This document shows, piece after piece, positions 16,025-24,400 of a stretch of DNA of 64,000 nucleotides. Source of the DNA: Nocardioides sp. (GTDB lineage Bacteria > Actinomycetota > Actinomycetes > Propionibacteriales > Nocardioidaceae); NCBI GenBank assembly GCA_037045645.1, contig JBAOIH010000001.1:496001-560000 (forward strand). Reading direction: 5' to 3'. The notes beneath the pieces are model-generated. The model was not told where the DNA came from. It saw only the letters and a program-made list of their open reading frames with translations, and ran no database searches. The stretch's first letter is position 1, and each line of letters opens with the position of its first letter. Both the position numbers and the translations under genes were made by a program.

Positions 16025-19000
16025 ATGCGCCTGGCGATGCGGATCCTGGCGATCGTGGCCCTGCTGTGCGGGGTCGGCGCCGCTCTCGGCGCACCCAGCA
16101 CGGCGACACCGACGACGATGAAGGCACGTGCTGGAACCACAGTGCTCCTCTCATCGGCAGGAGCCGACAATCCCGGGATCGCCGTCGAGAGCACCGGCAC
16201 GGGGCACATCGCCTACTACGCCACCGACGGCGCGGGCGAGAAGACCCTGAAATACTGCCGCGTCCCGCGCGGCGCCGCAGGCTGTGACGTGAGAGCCAAT
16301 CGTGGGATCTGCCCGAAACCTCGCTGTTCGGCACACCGGTCGTGGCCGTGACTGCCCCGGGGCGGATCGTGATCGCGGCGTACGCGTGCTGTGGCCCGGG
16401 CGAGGGGACGTACGCCGTCACCTCGACCGACGGCGGAGCCACCTGGGGGCAACCGATCCTGGCGGGCACCGTTCAAACGGACCGAGGAACGGGCGGTCCG
16501 GGTCCCTATTCGATGACGGTCCAAGAATCCACCACCAACGGCGTCAAGACCCAAGTGCTCTCTGCGACCGGCCCGCAGACGACCGAGGTCGCGGTGCTCG
16601 ACCCCAACTATTGGTATCCCGGCGGCACCGCCATGGTGGACAGCCTGGTCCCGGCGGCGGCGATGACCGACCTCATCAATACGCAGGTGCGGGTCTTCAA
16701 CCCCAGCACGGGGACGTCCTACGGCGACCCAGCCAACTGGCGGCCTCCCCAGATCCTCCCCGGCGAGGATGAACCCTCCATGGCAAGCACCGCAGCCGCT
16801 GCGTACGTCATGACGCACGCCGAGTTGAACGGTGACGCACTCCAAGACACCTATCGGGTCCGCAAGGTCAACAGCGATGGCACGCTGGGCGCTCCCGTAC
16901 AGGCAAGCGACGTGGGCAACGTCATCTTCGGGCGGCTCGCGGCATCGCCGAGCGGTGGATTGAGTACGTTCTGGAGCACCGGTGGTGGCACGGAGGCAGA
17001 CATCATGTCCTCGTTCAGCGCTGACGGCGTCACGTTCCAGCCGGCGCGGATGTTGGTCGAGAACGCCGACAGTTACGACCTCGCCCCAGCGATCACATCC
17101 GATGGCTCAGGATTCGTCGCGTGGGACGACAACGCCGGCAGTGTCTGGATGACCGGCATTCCTGCTGCCGTCGACGCCAACGCGTGTCGTCGTGAGTTGA
17201 CGGTGCGCACCGGTGTCGTCGCCCGCGTGTCCGCGGGCTGCTGGACGAAGTCGGGCAGCAGTTACAAGACCAAGGCCGACGTCTCGATCAACGGCATCGA
17301 GTTCGTGACGGGCAGTGGGCCGGACACGGTGACGATCGACATGAGGACCCACAAGTTGACGGCGGGCAAGGGAGTCGTACAAAAGGCGGGGTTCATCGTC
17401 TTTGCGAAGGATTCCGGGACGTGGGATCTGGACAAGCTCACCACGTTCGACCATCTGACGGGCAGCCTCTTCGACTTCGGCATGGGAGGACACGCGACCG
17501 TCTCCTTCGCGGCTGGCAAAGCCACACTGAAGATCAACGTGAAGTTGCCCGATCCTTTCGACCCGGTGACCGGCGTCGCCACCTTGTTCACCACCCTCGA
17601 CGGAGGACTTCAGGCCAACGAGGTGCGCGTCGAGGCCAAGCACGCCACGGTCGGTCCGATCACGATCGACAACTTGTTGATGTTCTATGACAGTGCTCAA
17701 TCGACCTTCGGCGGGAATGCGACCCTCGGTCTGCCCGGCGGCGGAAGCATGTCGGTCGGCATCGGCTTCAACCATGGCGATCTGGTCGCTCTCTTCGCGG
17801 CCTACAAGGATGGCCCGCCGTTCCCGATCCCGCTGACTGCAGGCGTCTGGCTCAACGGCGTCGGCTTCGGGTACGACGGCACCGACGGCTTCCGGCTGTC
17901 AGGTGGGGCCGACCTGGGGATCCCCTCACCCAAGGGGGCCGTGGAGATCCGTGCCATCGGGGACCCGCCCGGCACCGGGGGTGGCATCAACTTCTGGGTG
18001 CCCAAGTCGCATGCGGGTTTCCAAATTGACGTCACTGCGCAGCTCTATCTGTGGGACTTCCACCTGGGTTCGGCATCCGCCGTTTATAGGTGGCCGGCCG
18101 ACTTCAGCTTCAACGTCCAGGTCGGGATCGGCTGGGAATACCTGGGGATTCACGGCGGTGTCAGTGGACGAGTCAACCCGCCCAGCACCTACGAGATCGG
18201 CGGAAATGTCGAGGTCTGCGTCGTCTTCTGTGGCGGCGGTGACTTCTATCTGGGCACCAAGGGATTCGGCGCCTCGGCACACCTCAAGTTCTGGGGCAAG
18301 AAGTTCTGCATCATGGCCGGCTACATCCCCGGAGACGGCATGACCGGCGGCTTCACCTGCAACATGGGTCGCTTCACCGTCACTGGTGTCGGCGTGCCGG
18401 GCCCCGGCGGTGCGTGGATCGACTCCAGCCACACCGTGCACTTCCCGAGTTCGCAGCAGGACCAGACCTTCGCGCTCGACATCCCCGGCAATGGTGGGTT
18501 GCCCTCGGTGCGGATCAAGCAACCGGACGGGTCGGTGCTGATCGAGAGCGATCCGGCTGACCTGACCAAGGCGTTGCAGGTCGACAAGGCGCTGCTGCTG
18601 CCGCTGCCGGACCAGAACTCCGTACGCGTGATGGTTTCGATCCCGCCGACCACGGCTGGAGCGTCGTTCACCCTCGAGCCGGGGGAGGGAGGGGCTCCGA
18701 TCGTGAAGGGCGCCAACCGGTCGGTCGAGTTCGCGGAGACCGGCAAGGGCGGTGGCAAGCAGTTGAAGTCGTACGCCAGGTCGAAAGGCAAGTTCACTTA
18801 TCGGGCTTCTCCTGGCAAGGCAGGCAAGCGCAAACTCGTGATGCGCGTGCTCAACGCCGATGGCCTGCCGATCTCCCAGCAGGTGGTCGCCACTTACCAG
18901 GTGCCGGGCTGGACCAAGCCGAAGAAGCCGACCGCAATCAAGCTGACCTGGCGCAAGGGCAAGCTCAAGGTCACCTGGAAGGGCACAGCGCCGATGTTCC

Positions 19001-19278
19001 GGGTCACCGCGAAGATCGCGGACGGCCGGATCCTGGTGCTCCCGACCAAGAAGCACGCTGTAGTGATCCCGGCCGTGGACAAGAAGGAGCGAGTCGTGGT
19101 GTCCGTGCGCGGCCTGCTCAAGAACGGAGTCACGGGGAAGTCGGCGACCAAGAAGCGCCAAGTCGTGCGACGACGTCCTGATAGCGCGAGCCGGTCAGCC
19201 GGGCGAAGTGGTGCAGCGCATGGGCGTCCAGGCCGACCAGGCAGCGGGCCTGGTTCTTCAAGATCGCCCGCACGATGA
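16025..19278 (+). pseudogene. Large secreted protein with an Asp-box repeat, one apparent missing base
   Basis: A signal-peptide-bearing start (ATG 16025, GGAGGAG upstream; MRLAMRILAIVALLCGVG) is in one frame until ~16290, and the rest of the protein is in another. One missing base between 16288 and 16291 would give a 1084-aa product. The join is convincing because residues WDLPETSLFGTPVVA continue the fold. An Asp-box like that of sialidase/BNR repeats (STDGGATW) lies near residue 135. The middle is beta-rich and Gly-rich, and the C-terminus is a Lys-rich fibronectin-like region (VKLTW/KLKVTWKG). The C-terminal ~50 residues are antisense to the SDR gene, and the true stop may be earlier. No enzymatic family is clear. 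Confidence 0.68.
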
Positions 19279-19963
19279 TCTGCGCGGCACGCTCAGGCGA
19301 CATCTTGGCGAGCTTGTCGTCAAAGGTGCTGGCCACCTCGGCCTTGTCCTCCTTGTCGCTGACCCGGGCGTTGCGGGCGATCGCGGTCTTGATGCCGCCT
19401 GGGTGCACCGCCGTCACGCCGACCGGGTGGCCTGCGATCAGCATCTCCTCGCGCAGGGCTTCGGTGAGGCCGCGTACGGCGTACTTCGTCGCGTTGTAGA
19501 GCGACTGCCCCGGCATGGAGACGAGTCCGAACAACGATGACAGGTTCACCACGTGCCCGTCGCCGCTGGCGATCACGTGCGGCAGGAACTCCTTGGTGCC
19601 GTGGACGACACCCCAGAAGTTGATCGCGACGATCCACTCCATGTCGTCGTACGCCAGATCGGCGAAGTCCCCGGTGAGGGAGACGCCGGCGTTGTTGATG
19701 ATCACGTTGACCCGGCCGAACTCGTCGGCGACGTCAGTCGCGTACGCGGCCATCGCTTCGCGGTCGGTCACGTCGAGGCGGTTGCGGCGTACGGTGCGTG
19801 CACCGGCGTGCTCCACGAGTCTTGCCGTCTCGGCAAGCCCGACCTCATCGACATCGCAGATCGCGACGTGCGCGCCCTTGCCCGCGGTCTCGACCGCCAG
19901 CGCCCGCCCGATCCCGGATGCTGCGCCGGTGATGACGACGACCTTGTCGTCGAGGCTCTTCAT
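19130..19963 (-). CDS. Short-chain dehydrogenase/reductase
   Basis: 277 aa, classical SDR. NAD(P)-binding TGAASGIG (12-19), NNAG (90-93), the catalytic Ser near 142 and Tyr156-x3-Lys160 in YNATK are all present. The Asp at the end of strand 2 (CDVDE, 37-40) favours NAD(H). Its ATG overlaps the stop of the upstream monooxygenase gene by 4 nt. BVMO plus SDR pairs commonly act in alcohol-to-ketone-to-ester degradation, so this enzyme may supply or use the ketone; that is inference. Its 3' end overlaps the convergent secreted protein by 149 bp. Confidence 0.92.
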   Translation of the reverse strand: MKSLDDKVVVITGAASGIGRALAVETAGKGAHVAICDVDEVGLAETARLVEHAGARTVRRNRLDVTDREAMAAYATDVADEFGRVNVIINNAGVSLTGDFADLAYDDMEWIVAINFWGVVHGTKEFLPHVIASGDGHVVNLSSLFGLVSMPGQSLYNATKYAVRGLTEALREEMLIAGHPVGVTAVHPGGIKTAIARNARVSDKEDKAEVASTFDDKLAKMSPERAAQIIVRAILKNQARCLVGLDAHALHHFARLTGSRYQDVVARLGASWSPTSP

Positions 19964-21621
19964 CGAGGTTCCGTGGTTTCGAGACGGGCTGCGCCCTCCT
20001 CAACCACCGGATGGCGGGCTGTGCCCTCCTCAACCACCGGTTGGCGGGCTGTGCCCTCCTCAACCACCGGTTGGCGGGCTGTGCCCTCCTCAACCACCGG
20101 TTGGCGGGCTGTGCCCTCCTCAACCACCGGTTGGCGGGCTGGGCGCTCCTCAACCACCGGGGCGGCGCTGACTTCGTACGCCTCGGGGTCCCAGTGGGCC
20201 AGGAGGGAGCGGAACTTGAAGGTTGTCCGTGGCCACAGCACGGTGTTCTTGCCGTGTTCGTCGAGGTACCACGACGAGCAGCCACCGGTGTTCCACACAG
20301 ATTTCGTCAGGCGCTTCTGGACGTCGCCATTCCACGCGTCCACCGCCTGCTCGGTCGGCTCGATCGCCGCATAGCGATTGCGGCGCATCGCGCCCACACA
20401 TTCGCGGATGTAGGCCACCTGCGACTCGATGATGTGCACCATCGACGAGTGTCCCAGCCCGGTGTTGGGTCCGACGATGAAGAACAGGTTCGGGAAGCCG
20501 CGCACCGTGGTGCCCTTGTAGGCCTGCATCCCCGACGCCTGCCAGGTTTGCGCGAGCGTTTGTCCCGTCCGCCCGGTGAGGCGTTCGGCGATCGGCAGAT
20601 CGGTGGTGTGGAACCCGGTGGCGACGACGATCACGTCGACCGGTCGCTGCGTGCCTTCGGTCGTCGCAATCCCGGTTGCGGTGACGCGCGCGATCCGGTC
20701 GGTGACCAGGTCGACATTGGGTGCAGCGATCGCCGGGAAGTAGGTGTTGGAGATCAGGATCCGCTTGCAGCCGATGTCGTACGAAGGCGTCAACCTACGG
20801 ACGAGGTCAGGGTCGCTGACGTGGTCGGTGAGGTTCTTCAGCGCCATCTTCTTCGCGGGCGCCGCCAACTTCGGGTTGATCGCGAAACCCGGCACATAAC
20901 ACTCGCGCCCCCAATAGATGCCCGCGCGGTAGGCCTTGCGGACGGCCGGCACATGCCGAAACAGGAAGCGCTCGGCTTTGGAGTACGCCCGGTCGTTGCG
21001 CGGCATCACATACGGCGCGCTGCGCTGATAGACGTCGAGATGGGCTGCGACCTTCTGCAGTTCCGGGACGATCTGGATCGCGCTCGCGCCGGTGCCGATC
21101 ACTGCGATCCTCTTGCCGGTCAGGTCCACGCCATGATCCCAGCGAGCCGAGTGGAAGATCGCGCCCTCGAACTCGCCGAGGCCTTCGATGTCGGGAAGCC
21201 GCGGCTCGGACAGCCCGCCTGCGGCGCTGATCAGGGTGTTGGCGCGCACCGTGCCACGGGAGGTCTCGACGACCCACTCGTACGCCTGGTCGTCCCACTG
21301 CGCGCTCTCGACGAGCGTGTCGAAGACGAAGCGATCCAAGGTGCCGGACTCGTCGGCCACCCGCTTGAGGTACGCCTGGATCTCCGGCTGGGGCGAGAAC
21401 GACATCGACCAATCGGGGTTGGGCGCGAAGCTCAACGAATAGAGCTGACTCGGTACGTCGCAGGCTGCACCGGGATAGGTGTTGTCGCGCCAGGTGCCGC
21501 CGACATCGGCGGCCTTCTCGATCACCAGGAAGTCGCGCTCGCCGTCCTCCTGGAGCTTGATCGCGGTACACAGCCCACCGAATCCGGCGCCGATGATGAG
21601 GTGTTCTACACGTTCCTTCAC
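19960..21621 (-). CDS. Baeyer-Villiger-type flavin monooxygenase with a repeat-derived tail
   Basis: 553 aa from GTG 21621. FAD site GAGFGG (11-16); the type I BVMO fingerprint F-x-G-x3-H-x3-W-D at 151-162 (FEGAIFHSARWD); NADPH site GTGASAIQ near 176. It should insert oxygen next to a ketone using NADPH, O2 and FAD. The catalytic protein ends near residue 485. The final ~67 residues are six copies of a ten-residue unit, PVVEEGTARQ with small changes, encoded by the 30-bp tandem repeat at 19981-20160; this tail has no counterpart I know in the family. The start is supported by a leaderless -10. It is coupled to the SDR gene. Confidence 0.92.
   Translation of the reverse strand: MKERVEHLIIGAGFGGLCTAIKLQEDGERDFLVIEKAADVGGTWRDNTYPGAACDVPSQLYSLSFAPNPDWSMSFSPQPEIQAYLKRVADESGTLDRFVFDTLVESAQWDDQAYEWVVETSRGTVRANTLISAAGGLSEPRLPDIEGLGEFEGAIFHSARWDHGVDLTGKRIAVIGTGASAIQIVPELQKVAAHLDVYQRSAPYVMPRNDRAYSKAERFLFRHVPAVRKAYRAGIYWGRECYVPGFAINPKLAAPAKKMALKNLTDHVSDPDLVRRLTPSYDIGCKRILISNTYFPAIAAPNVDLVTDRIARVTATGIATTEGTQRPVDVIVVATGFHTTDLPIAERLTGRTGQTLAQTWQASGMQAYKGTTVRGFPNLFFIVGPNTGLGHSSMVHIIESQVAYIRECVGAMRRNRYAAIEPTEQAVDAWNGDVQKRLTKSVWNTGGCSSWYLDEHGKNTVLWPRTTFKFRSLLAHWDPEAYEVSAAPVVEERPARQPVVEEGTARQPVVEEGTARQPVVEEGTARQPVVEEGTARHPVVEEGAARLETTEPR
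19981..20160. repeat. 30-bp tandem repeat, six copies, inside the monooxygenase gene
   Basis: Six head-to-tail 30-bp units begin at 19981, 20011, 20041, 20071, 20101 and 20131. Four are nearly identical; the first and last differ by a few bases. The unit contains CTCCTCAACCACCGG, the same word that defines the interspersed repeat blocks at 34273-34694 and 39874-39995. A partial flank with GTTTCGAGAC precedes it. The unit length is a multiple of three, so the frame stays open. Confidence 0.95.
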
Positions 21622-21627
21622 AGCGGG

Positions 21628-21633
21628 AGGCTA
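21628..21633 (-). promoter_or_regulatory. Leaderless -10 of the monooxygenase-SDR operon
   Basis: Minus-strand TAGCCT followed by six bases and the GTG at 21621; no Shine-Dalgarno sequence. This fixes a GTG start in the absence of a nearby ATG. Confidence 0.5.
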
Positions 21634-21659
21634 GCCGCCTGGAGACGTGATCGCCTTGG

Positions 21660-22085
21660 CTAGTAGGAGCGACGCCCGCCGCTGACGACCGGGTGCGGCC
21701 AGTGCTCGCCACCGACGCGACGTCCGGTCAGCGTGTCCCAGGTCAGTCGCAGGGTCAGTGAGTGGTCACCCTCGGCCCAACTCGCCACCTCCTCGTCCTC
21801 CTCCTCGCGGGTCACCGGCACGCAGCGCCCCAGCGCCAGGACGCTCCACCCGCGCTGCCGTTCGTAGTCGAGGTGATCGATCTCGAAGGCGATGGGACTG
21901 TGCACGGCGAAGGCGGCCAATTCGCTGTGCGGAGACGTACGGAACTCGACCGCCGTCACGGGGTCGCCCGGGACAAGCTCGTAGTTGACCGGGACGATGC
22001 ACGGGCCGGCGGCGGTGGAGTACGCCACGCGGCCGACCAGGTCTGTGGCGAGCAGGTCGACACATTCGGCTGCGGTGAGTTCCAT
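21660..22085 (-). CDS. Pyridoxamine 5'-phosphate oxidase-like flavin protein
   Basis: 141 aa, a split-barrel of the PPOX/FMN-binding (NimA-like) class. The N-terminal ELTAAECVDLLATDLVGRVAY and IVPVNYEL, then IAFEIDHLD (~85), are typical of actinobacterial members that bind FMN, F420 or heme. A GAGGGGG lies upstream of the ATG at 22085. It is a single gene 45 bp from the sensor kinase stop and may be in the same transcript. Cofactor and substrate are unknown. Confidence 0.82.
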   Translation of the reverse strand: MELTAAECVDLLATDLVGRVAYSTAAGPCIVPVNYELVPGDPVTAVEFRTSPHSELAAFAVHSPIAFEIDHLDYERQRGWSVLALGRCVPVTREEEDEEVASWAEGDHSLTLRLTWDTLTGRRVGGEHWPHPVVSGGRRSY

Positions 22086-22130
22086 GGCTCTACCCCCTCG
22101 TGATCAGCGTGTCCTGTCAAGCGTGCCCCG

Positions 22131-23606
22131 TCAGTGGGGGAACGTCACCCGGATTGTGGTGTTTCCCGGGCTGCTGTGGAGGGTGACGTCGCCACCGTGG
22201 GCTCGGGTGATGGCGTCGACCAGTGACAATCCGAGCCCGGCGCCGCTGGCAGCCTCGTCGTCTGGCCGGGAGCGGGACTCGTCACCTCGTACGAACCTCT
22301 CGAATGCGTGTTCCGCGAGCCCCTCCTCGAAGCCCGGTCCGTCGTCGTGCACGGAGAACTCACCCGCCCGCACTCGTACCGTCACGGTGGTGCCGGGCGG
22401 TGTGTAGCGCCGGGCGTTGGTCAGCAGGTTGCTCAGCACCTGATGCAACCGCAATGCGTCGCCGGTGACCTCGACGCTCTCGTCGGGCAGATCGAGTTGC
22501 CACCGGTGACCGGGTGCGAGTACGCGTGCGTCCGCCACGCCTTCGAGGGCCAGGAGTGACAAGTCGACGGGCGCGGACTCCAACGGCCGGCCCGAATCGA
22601 GGCGAGCCAACAACAGCAGGTCCTCCACGAGACTGCTCATGCGCCCGGACGCGGTTTCGACGCGCTCGAGCGCGGTCTGTGCGGCCTGGGCATCGTCGGG
22701 CCGGCGGCGCGCGAGTTCGGCGTACCCCTTGATCGTGGCCAACGGCGTACGAAGCTCGTGCGAGGCGTCGGCGACGAACTGGCGGACCTGCTGTTCCGAA
22801 CGGTGTCTCTCGCTGAGGGATTGCTCGACGTGGTCGAGCAGACTGTTGAGTGCGGCGCCGACCTGACCGATCTCGGTATGGGGATCGGTGAGTCGGGCAG
22901 GGACACGGTCGTGCAACTCGATCTCGCCGGTGGAGAGAGGCTGTTGGGCGACGCGGTGCGCGGTGCCCGCGACTTCGCGCAGTGGCGCAAGTTGGCGTCG
23001 TACGACCAACAGGCCGAGCACCCCGGCGCCCGCGACGCCGATCAGTCCGGCGAGCAGTTCGAGACGAATGAGGTTGCCGAGTGTCTCGTTGACGCGCCGC
23101 ATCGGCAGGCCGGCTACGAGGATTCCGTCGCTGAGTTCCTCGCCCACGACGCGGTAGTTGCCCAGCCCTGGCACGCGCACCGTGTGCAGGTCGTCATCGT
23201 CGGGTGTGCTGTCGTCGAGGGCGCCGCGCAGCGCGGACAGTTGCTCTTGCGTGAGCGCCGTCGAGGCGGTCCAGCCTGGCCCGTCCTTCTCGGACAGGAC
23301 CTGCCCTTGGGGGGTCCCGGATTCGGGGTAGATCGCGCGGAGGGCGCCGATCTGCTGGCCCGGTCCGAAGTCGTCCCGGCCCCCGTCGGTACCCCCGTCA
23401 GTACCCCCGTCCGGGTGGCCGCGTCCTCCGGCGTCGCCCAAGGTGCGCGACAGTGTGTCGCGCACCTCCGAGTCGAGTTGGCGGCTCAGGTGTTCGCGCA
23501 TCGCGAGCGCGGTCGCGATGCCGATCAGCAGTGTGGTCACGGTGACCAGGAGGACCGTGATCGCGATCAGTCGCGTGGTGAGCGACCTGGGCCTGATCTT
23601 GGGCAT
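22131..23606 (-). CDS. HAMP-domain sensor histidine kinase
   Basis: 491 aa. Membrane segment 1 (~13-34), an extracytoplasmic sensor (~38-178) with a Gly/Thr/Asp-rich stretch near 65-78, membrane segment 2 (~180-202), HAMP, then HisKA with the phosphoacceptor His283 in SHELRTPLA, and a HATPase domain with the G1 box DDGPGFEEG and the G2-like GAGLGLSL. It resembles actinobacterial TcrY/MprB-type kinases. It follows the response regulator gene with a one-base stop/start overlap at 23606, so the two form one operon. The signal is unknown. Confidence 0.94.
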   Translation of the reverse strand: MPKIRPRSLTTRLIAITVLLVTVTTLLIGIATALAMREHLSRQLDSEVRDTLSRTLGDAGGRGHPDGGTDGGTDGGRDDFGPGQQIGALRAIYPESGTPQGQVLSEKDGPGWTASTALTQEQLSALRGALDDSTPDDDDLHTVRVPGLGNYRVVGEELSDGILVAGLPMRRVNETLGNLIRLELLAGLIGVAGAGVLGLLVVRRQLAPLREVAGTAHRVAQQPLSTGEIELHDRVPARLTDPHTEIGQVGAALNSLLDHVEQSLSERHRSEQQVRQFVADASHELRTPLATIKGYAELARRRPDDAQAAQTALERVETASGRMSSLVEDLLLLARLDSGRPLESAPVDLSLLALEGVADARVLAPGHRWQLDLPDESVEVTGDALRLHQVLSNLLTNARRYTPPGTTVTVRVRAGEFSVHDDGPGFEEGLAEHAFERFVRGDESRSRPDDEAASGAGLGLSLVDAITRAHGGDVTLHSSPGNTTIRVTFPH

Positions 23607-24316
23607 CAGTCCGCCGGCTTCAATACATAGCCCGCGCCCCGCATGGTGTGGATCATCGGCTCCCGACCAGCATCGACCTTCTTGCGCAGGTAGGAGACAT
23701 AGAGTTCGACCACGTTGGCCTGGCCACCGAAGTCGTAGTTCCAGACTCGGTCCAGGATCTGCGTCTTGCTGAGCACCCGCTTGGGGTTGCGCATCAGATA
23801 GCGCAACAGTTCGAACTCGGTGGCCGTCAGATTGATCTGATCACCCGCCCGGCGGACTTCGTGGCTGTCCTCGTCCAGCGACAGATCGCCTACTTGCAGC
23901 AGGCTCGAACTCGCAGCAGCCTGAGCACCGGCCCGGCGCATCAGCCCCCGGAGCCGGGCCACCACTTCCTCGAGCGAGAACGGCTTGGTGACGTAGTCGT
24001 CGCCACCTGCGGTCAGGCCCGCGACACGATCTTCGACGGAGTCACGTGCTGTCAGGAAGAGCACGGGAACATCGGCGTCGGCCGCGCGCATCCGCTTGAG
24101 GACCTCCAACCCGTCGAAGTCGGGGAGCATCCAGTCGAGGACGACCGCGTCGGGCCTGAACTCCTTCGCCGTCGACACGGCCTTCGACCCGGTGTGCGCC
24201 ATCCGCACCTCCCAGCCCTCGTACTTCAACGCCATCGTCAGCAATTCGGCGAGGTTGACCTCGTCGTCGACGACGAGCACTCGTACGGGCGAACCATCGG
24301 CGCGGGTGAGTTCCAT
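23606..24316 (-). CDS. OmpR-family response regulator
   Basis: 236 aa from ATG 24316. Receiver domain with acidic pocket VVDDE (15-19), phosphoacceptor Asp61 in VVLDWMLPD, Thr in LFLTARD and Lys in VTKPFS, then a C-terminal winged-helix domain (ELLRYLMRNPKRVLS, YLRKKVDAG, IHTMRGAGYVL). It is partner of the downstream histidine kinase. The regulator is divergent from hrpA, 84 bp apart. Confidence 0.95.
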   Translation of the reverse strand: MELTRADGSPVRVLVVDDEVNLAELLTMALKYEGWEVRMAHTGSKAVSTAKEFRPDAVVLDWMLPDFDGLEVLKRMRAADADVPVLFLTARDSVEDRVAGLTAGGDDYVTKPFSLEEVVARLRGLMRRAGAQAAASSSLLQVGDLSLDEDSHEVRRAGDQINLTATEFELLRYLMRNPKRVLSKTQILDRVWNYDFGGQANVVELYVSYLRKKVDAGREPMIHTMRGAGYVLKPAD

Positions 24317-24400
24317 ATCCCAATCGTGGCGGCTCAACCTGTGTGACTGCTGTGAGTCGAGTGTTGCCGATCCGGTGTGGTCGACCACAATGGTCCTGCC

